Of a stretch of 64,000 bases of DNA, positions 59,503 through 64,000 are shown piece by piece. Position numbers and translations under genes: made by a program. Each line of letters opens with the position of its first letter. The first letter of the stretch is position 1. The notes under the pieces were generated by a model. The model saw nothing but the letters and a program-made list of their open reading frames with translations, was not told the DNA's origin and made no database searches. The DNA comes from Hungatella effluvii (GTDB taxonomy: Bacteria; Bacillota; Clostridia; Lachnospirales; Lachnospiraceae): positions 56,409 through 120,408 of the forward strand of contig NZ_QJKD01000017.1 of assembly GCF_003201875.1 (NCBI RefSeq). The letters run 5' to 3'.

Positions 59503-62145
59503 TTATTCGCCTAACTGAGCGATACGCTCCTTCACCTGATCCATCATCTGTGTATATTTTTCCAGTTTCGCCTTTTCTTCCTCCAGTTTGGCTGCCGGCG
59601 CCTTGCTTACGAATTTCTCATTGCTAAGCATTCCCTTTACGCGGGCCAATTCCTTGGATAACCGCTCCTCTTCCTTCTTTAACCGTTCTTTTTCCTTCTC
59701 GATGTCAACCAGCTCGGCAAACGGCATATAGATGACTGCCTGATGGATCACAGCGGACACGGCGTCTTCGCCGATTCCTTCCTTATCCTTCTTTAGCACG
59801 ATTTCGCTGGCATAGCCCAGCATGGCGAAGAATACGCGGCTGTGCTCAAAGATATCCAGGATTTCGCTGTTCTCTGATACAACGTATACCTTTGCCTTCT
59901 TGCTCGGCGGAACGTTCATGGAAGTCCGGACATTCCGGATGCCTCTTACCGCTTCCTTGATGGTCTCTACCGCATGCTCTTCCTCGGCAAAGTTCCATTC
60001 CTCCTTATATTCCGGCCATGCGGATACCATGATTGACTCTTCCTCGTCCTGAAGATTGCAGAAGATTTCCTCGGTGAGGAACGGCATATACGGATGAAGC
60101 AGCTTCAGGGAATTGATCAGCACGGTCTTTAAGGTCCAGATGGCCGCTGCCTTTGTGGTATCCTCTTCGTTCCAGAGTCTCGGCTTTACCATCTCGATAT
60201 ACCAGTCGCAGAATTCCTCCCAGATAAAGTCGTAAACCTTCTGGAGGGCGATTCCCAGTTCATACTTGTCTAAATTATCCGTCACCTCGCGGGCCAGGGT
60301 GTTGGCCTTGGAAAGGATCCATTTATCCGCCATGGTCAGATCAGACAGCTCCGCCTGACTGTCAGGCGCCTTCTCAATATTCATCATCATGAAACGGGAA
60401 GCGTTCCATACCTTGTTGGCGAAGTTCCGGCTGGCTTCCACTCTCTCCCAATAGAAACGCATATCGTTTCCAGGGGCATTGCCGGTAATGAGTGTCATAC
60501 GCAGGGCGTCCGCGCCGTACTTGTCGATGACTTCCAGCGGATCGATACCGTTGCCTAAGGACTTGCTCATCTTGCGGCCTTCGGAATCTCTGATCAGTCC
60601 ATGGATCAGCACGGTGTGGAACGGCAGCTCTCCGGTCTGTTCGATACCCGAGAACACCATACGGATCACCCAGAAGAAAATAATATCGTAACCGGTTACC
60701 AGCACGTCTGTCGGGTAGAAATACTTTAAGTCCTCTGTCTCATTCGGCCATCCGAGTGTGGAGAACGGCCACAGAGCAGAAGAAAACCAGGTGTCGAGCG
60801 TATCTTCATCCTGAGTAAGGTGGGTGCATCCGCATTTCGGGCACTTCTCCGGTCTTTCCTTGCTTACAACGATCTCTCCGCATTCGTCGCAGTAATAGGC
60901 CGGAATCCTGTGGCCCCACCACAGCTGTCTGGAAATACACCAGTCGCGGATGCTCTCCAGCCAGTGCAGATACGTCTTATCGAAACGCTCCGGCACAAAT
61001 TTCAGTTTTCCAGTCTTTAACGCCTCGATCGCCGGCTTTGCCATCTCTTCCATGCGTACAAACCACTGCTGCTTAACCATCGGCTCTACCGTGGTCTTAC
61101 AGCGGTCGTGAGTACCTACAGCGTGGGTATGGGGAACCACCTTTACGAGAAGACCCAGCTTCTTCAGATCCTCTACGATGGCTTTTCTGGCCTCATAGCG
61201 CTCCATCCCATCGTACCTGCTGCCAGGCAGATTGATGGTCGCGTCGTCGTTCATAATCGTAAGCTCCGGAAGGTTGTGGCGTTTGCCCACCTCGAAGTCG
61301 TTAGGGTCATGGGCCGGTGTGATCTTTACACATCCGGTGCCGAATTCTTTGTCTACGTAGGAGTCGGCAATCACCGGGATGGTGCGTCCCGTGAGAGGTA
61401 GTTCCAGCATCTTTCCAACGAGATTGGTGTAGCGCTCATCCTCCGGATTAACTGCCACAGCCGTATCACCGAGAAGCGTCTCCGGTCTCGTGGTTGCGAT
61501 CTCCACAAAGGAACCTTCCTCTCCCGCTACCGGATAGTTGATATGCCAGAAAAATCCGTCCTGATCCACATGCTCTACCTCGGCGTCCGATATGGAGGTC
61601 TGGCATACCGGGCACCAGTTGATGATTCTGGATCCCTTGTAAATATAGCCTTTCTCATACAGACGGATAAATACTTCCTGCACCGCTTCTGAACAGCCCT
61701 CGTCCATGGTAAAACGTTCTCTGTCCCAGTCTGCGGAGGAGCCCATCTTATGAAGCTGGTTGATAATGCGTCCGCCGTATTCCTTTCTCCAGTCCCAGCA
61801 TTTCTCCAGGAATCCGTCACGGCCCAGGTCCTCCTTATCGATTCCCTGCTTCTTTAAGCTCTCGATTACCTTGACCTCTGTGGCGATCGCCGCGTGATCC
61901 GTACCTGGCTGCCAGAGCGCCTCGTATCCCTGCATCCGTTTGTAGCGGATTAAAATGTCCTGCATGGTGTTGTCCAGCGCGTGGCCCATATGAAGCTGGC
62001 CTGTGATATTTGGCGGCGGCATCACAATGGTAAACGGTTTCTTGTCCGGATTGGGCTCTGCGTGGAAATACTTCTTGTCCAGCCATTTCTGGTATATCTT
62101 GCCCTCAATTTCGGCAGGATTATAATTTTTTTCTAGTTCTTTCAT
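59503..62145 (-). CDS. valS: valyl-tRNA synthetase
   Basis: An 880-residue class Ia synthetase. The HIGH-type motif is PPPNITGQLHMGHALDN near residue 45, the editing domain has the ATTRPETLLGDTAVAV segment, and KMSKS reads EGRKMSKSLGNGIDP near 525. The anticodon-binding domain and a C-terminal coiled coil (about 815-875, KEKERLKKEEERLSKELARVK) are complete. AAGGAG precedes the ATG. It is the second gene behind a valine T-box leader. Confidence 0.97.
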   Translation of the reverse strand: MKELEKNYNPAEIEGKIYQKWLDKKYFHAEPNPDKKPFTIVMPPPNITGQLHMGHALDNTMQDILIRYKRMQGYEALWQPGTDHAAIATEVKVIESLKKQGIDKEDLGRDGFLEKCWDWRKEYGGRIINQLHKMGSSADWDRERFTMDEGCSEAVQEVFIRLYEKGYIYKGSRIINWCPVCQTSISDAEVEHVDQDGFFWHINYPVAGEEGSFVEIATTRPETLLGDTAVAVNPEDERYTNLVGKMLELPLTGRTIPVIADSYVDKEFGTGCVKITPAHDPNDFEVGKRHNLPELTIMNDDATINLPGSRYDGMERYEARKAIVEDLKKLGLLVKVVPHTHAVGTHDRCKTTVEPMVKQQWFVRMEEMAKPAIEALKTGKLKFVPERFDKTYLHWLESIRDWCISRQLWWGHRIPAYYCDECGEIVVSKERPEKCPKCGCTHLTQDEDTLDTWFSSALWPFSTLGWPNETEDLKYFYPTDVLVTGYDIIFFWVIRMVFSGIEQTGELPFHTVLIHGLIRDSEGRKMSKSLGNGIDPLEVIDKYGADALRMTLITGNAPGNDMRFYWERVEASRNFANKVWNASRFMMMNIEKAPDSQAELSDLTMADKWILSKANTLAREVTDNLDKYELGIALQKVYDFIWEEFCDWYIEMVKPRLWNEEDTTKAAAIWTLKTVLINSLKLLHPYMPFLTEEIFCNLQDEEESIMVSAWPEYKEEWNFAEEEHAVETIKEAVRGIRNVRTSMNVPPSKKAKVYVVSENSEILDIFEHSRVFFAMLGYASEIVLKKDKEGIGEDAVSAVIHQAVIYMPFAELVDIEKEKERLKKEEERLSKELARVKGMLSNEKFVSKAPAAKLEEEKAKLEKYTQMMDQVKERIAQLGE

Positions 62146-62179
62146 GGTATTCTCCTTATCTGTTTTCTTTCTTATTTTT

Positions 62180-63181
62180 CTAAGGCTGTCTGCCCTGTTT
62201 CATGAAGCTTTGAAACTCTTCAAAATCTCCTTTTTGAAAAGCATCTTTCTTTACCATAATGCCTATGGTTTTTTCTATGACAATGACGTACAGGCCGCTT
62301 GACTCTTTCACCCTGGAAATCTGGCTGTAATAATATGTTTTCGCCGCTTCACCGTCATTTGCACACTCAATTCTGTCCGGATAAAACAATATGGTCTTTC
62401 CCATTCCGGTATGGCTCAGTTCATAGACTTTGTAGTTCCTTTTTGCCAGCCTGGCGCTGTAAAAAACGCTGAGGAGAAGGAATAACGCTCCCAGGACAAC
62501 CAGCAGAAGCTTAAGCACGATATGGACCGGGAATAACAGCCCCCAGGCCAGATACACGACTCCAAGTACGATATGGACGGTTCGCCTCGAAGCGGTCATG
62601 CATTTTGTGTATTCCTGAAGCAGCTCCGGCGTGACCTGGTATGAATTTTCAAATGAAGGGACGTCGTTTCTGCCCGAGGCCTCATATCTTTCCGGAAGGT
62701 TATGCCTCCCCTGCTTCATAAACTCCCGGAATTCTTCGAAGGTCCCTTTTTGAAAGGAATCCTTCTTTACAATAATACCGGTTTTATTTTTTATGACAAT
62801 GGAATACAGGCTGCCAGACTCCTTCTCTCTGGTTATGTGCCTATAGTAAAAGGTCTTTGCCTCCCCGCCGTCATTCACACATTCCATTCTGTCCGGATAA
62901 AACGATATTATTTTATCCAGTCCGGCGTGGCTCATTTCATATCTCCTGTAATTCTTCTTCGCAAGCCAGGCACTGTAAAACACGCTGCAAAGGATCGCTG
63001 TTACTCCCAGAACAGGCAGCAGAACTCTCAGTGCTGCATGAGAGGTAAACAGGATTCCCCAGATGAAACACAGGATTCCGAGTACAAGCAGAACCTTTCG
63101 CCTCGGGGCTGTCATACAGTTCGTATACTCCTGCAGCAGCTCGGGTGTCATCTGGTATGTATTGATAAACAAAGGTTCCAC
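62180..63181 (-). CDS. membrane protein with two tandem YcxB-like halves
   Basis: A 333-residue protein made of two similar halves of about 165 residues. Each starts (Y)Q(M/V)TPELLQEYT-CMTA-RR, has two hydrophobic segments, then KKNYRRYE/KRNYKVYE, FYPDRxECxNDG and VKKD-FQKG-FEEF-xFMKQGR. The halves look like YcxB-type domains, whose function is unknown. The start at 63181 is GTG, with AAGGAG 7 nt upstream; an ATG six codons earlier overlaps that site. It lies between the T-box and valS, with a 34-bp gap to valS. Confidence 0.75.
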   Translation of the reverse strand: MEPLFINTYQMTPELLQEYTNCMTAPRRKVLLVLGILCFIWGILFTSHAALRVLLPVLGVTAILCSVFYSAWLAKKNYRRYEMSHAGLDKIISFYPDRMECVNDGGEAKTFYYRHITREKESGSLYSIVIKNKTGIIVKKDSFQKGTFEEFREFMKQGRHNLPERYEASGRNDVPSFENSYQVTPELLQEYTKCMTASRRTVHIVLGVVYLAWGLLFPVHIVLKLLLVVLGALFLLLSVFYSARLAKRNYKVYELSHTGMGKTILFYPDRIECANDGEAAKTYYYSQISRVKESSGLYVIVIEKTIGIMVKKDAFQKGDFEEFQSFMKQGRQP

Positions 63182-63210
63182 GGCGATTCTCCTTTCCATT
63201 TACTTATCTG

Positions 63211-63278
63211 TTTTAGCGCGGAGAACCTCCTCCCGGAGGGTTTTTATTCATAGAACGAATTTTCCTGTGAAATTAAAA
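63211..63278 (-). repeat. terminator-linked repeat, copy 3
   Basis: A diverged copy: TTTAGCGCGGAG, CCTCCT, CCCGGAGGG, TTTTT, ATAG and TTTCCT align with copy 2 in the same order. It begins right after the T run of the T-box terminator. Confidence 0.6.
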
Positions 63279-63541
63279 AAGCCCTCTGCATGTATTCCAT
63301 GCAAAGGGCGAACAATCCGCGGTACCACCTTTTTTCCTGCGGCAGACTGCACCACAGCTCTCACGGTCTTTAACGCAAACCACGCGTGAGCGCCTACTGA
63401 TCACTACTGCATTTCAGCACTCCGGTTCCAAAGCTACCTTCCGCACACACTTCCTTAACCATCTTTCAGCCGGTGAATGGTTTTCTCTGTCAGGGTTATG
63501 AACGTACTCCTCTTCTTCATTACCTTTTTCTTTATGGTGAT
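63275..63541 (-). ncRNA. T-box riboswitch, valine type
   Basis: The minus strand carries the T-box bulge sequence AGGTGGTACCGCGG (63317-63330) and, after it, an intrinsic terminator (GCCCTTTGCATG/CATGCAGAGGGC, then Ts; 63275-63310). Upstream, a Stem I with AGTA and GGCTGAAAG-type elements and a specifier loop with GTA at 63435-63437, a valine codon. Uncharged tRNA-Val should prevent termination. It precedes the duplicated membrane protein gene and valS. Confidence 0.9.
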
Positions 63542-63570
63542 ATCATAGAGGTTTTTTCAGCATTTGTCAA
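63542..63570 (-). promoter_or_regulatory. T-box transcript promoter
   Basis: Minus strand: perfect TTGACA, 17 nt, TATGAT. Confidence 0.85.
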
Positions 63571-63615
63571 CCCCTGTTAGTCGGGTGCCAAAAAGAACTG
63601 GTCATCTCTCTATTC

Positions 63616-63735
63616 TCAATTTCCTCCATTCGCACCCGCATCCACATAGAATTTCCCATCGTCACCGCGGAAAAATGCCATTCCCGCGGGGGCGTCAAGC
63701 AGCGGAATGATATCGGGATCATAGTTTGCGGGAGT
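63616..63735 (-). pseudogene. C-terminal remnant of a DUF2185-like protein
   Basis: About 36 codons read NYDPDIIPLLDAPAG, MAFFRGDDGKFYVDAG and end at TGA (63616-63618). This resembles the tail of DUF2185 immunity-type proteins. Everything before Asn-Tyr-Asp is missing, and the IS element begins about there, so insertion probably removed the 5' part. Confidence 0.45.
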
Positions 63736-64000
63736 TTGACACCCCCAATCTAAAAAAAACACCGCTAAGCCGCTACTGGCTTATATTTTTTTGTCAAATT
63801 TTATGTTTTCATATATAGGCTTTTTAGCTTTTTTGTGGTATAATAGGGGGAGGGAGGTAATAACTTATGAAGGTAAATACATCAAAATCAAAGAATGCTG
63901 AATCGTTTTACATCAAGCAGTCCTTTATAGATGGCAACGGAAAATCTACGTCCAGAACCATCCGCAAGCTTGGAACATTGAATGAATTATTAGTGGAACA
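63736..64000 (+). mobile_element. left end of an IS1634-like insertion sequence
   Basis: Contains the transposase start and about 130 bp of AT-rich leader. The end is placed near 63736, where the DUF2185-like frame breaks; GAGTTTGACACC may be part of the terminal repeat. The right end is outside the window, so the repeat cannot be checked. Confidence 0.55.
63867..64000 (+). CDS. IS1634-family transposase, 3' end outside the window
   Basis: The first 44 codons of a transposase; the N-terminus (MKVNTSKSKNAESFYI, SFIDGNGKSTSRTIRKLG) looks like the IS1634 family of DDE transposases. GGAGG precedes the ATG, and a TATAAT lies at 63839-63844. The catalytic residues are beyond the window, so family and intactness are not certain. 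Confidence 0.75.
   Translation, partial: MKVNTSKSKNAESFYIKQSFIDGNGKSTSRTIRKLGTLNELLVE

Overview
The window looks like chromosome of a spore-forming anaerobic Firmicute, most likely Lachnospiraceae (Clostridium cluster XIVa). The evidence is mid-range GC, strong AGGAGG-type ribosome binding sites, anaerobic ribonucleotide reductase NrdDG, the sporulation genes spoIIGA-sigE, sigG and ylmC, a T-box leader, and an M60 mucinase with a dockerin. I could not search databases, so the species is not assigned.

Layout. 0-12 kb: end of a DUF4261 gene, dcd, a YkgJ-type protein, nrdG and nrdD with an NrdR operator, a flavoprotein, an SNF2 helicase and argS. 11.5-22 kb: a coiled-coil protein behind a SigD-like promoter, rarA, a phosphotransferase, and a two-gene surface operon (1742-residue M60 peptidase with dockerin plus a cell-wall-binding partner with a possible cohesin-like domain). 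22.4-28 kb: efp, aroQ-aroK-aroE-yqeG-nrdR, ylmC and two membrane proteins. 28-36 kb: a seven-gene nucleoside uptake and catabolism operon (BMP lipoprotein, ABC transporter, a sulfatase, punA, deoC). 36-43 kb: a YesMN-type two-component system and metN-metI-metQ behind a leader that encodes a 30-residue, 11-methionine peptide and an intrinsic terminator. 43-50 kb: dipeptidase, YqeY protein, prfC, a 291-bp palindromic mobile element, an esterase, coaBC and coaX. 50-59 kb: sigG, a BlaI/M56 pair with visible operators, two ECF sigma/anti-sigma pairs with matching promoters, and sigE-spoIIGA. 59-64 kb: valS and a duplicated membrane protein under a valine T-box, a gene remnant, and the start of an IS element.

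The most interesting signals are mostly between genes: the methionine-rich attenuator of metNIQ, the palindromic element with an 8-bp target duplication sitting in a stop codon, a repeat found directly after three separate terminators, a hairpin that can hide the sigG ribosome binding site, and a Spo0A-type spoIIGA promoter with a 21-bp spacer. Several regulators lie in the same window as their likely targets (nrdR and nrdD, BlaI and its own promoter, each ECF sigma factor and its own promoter).
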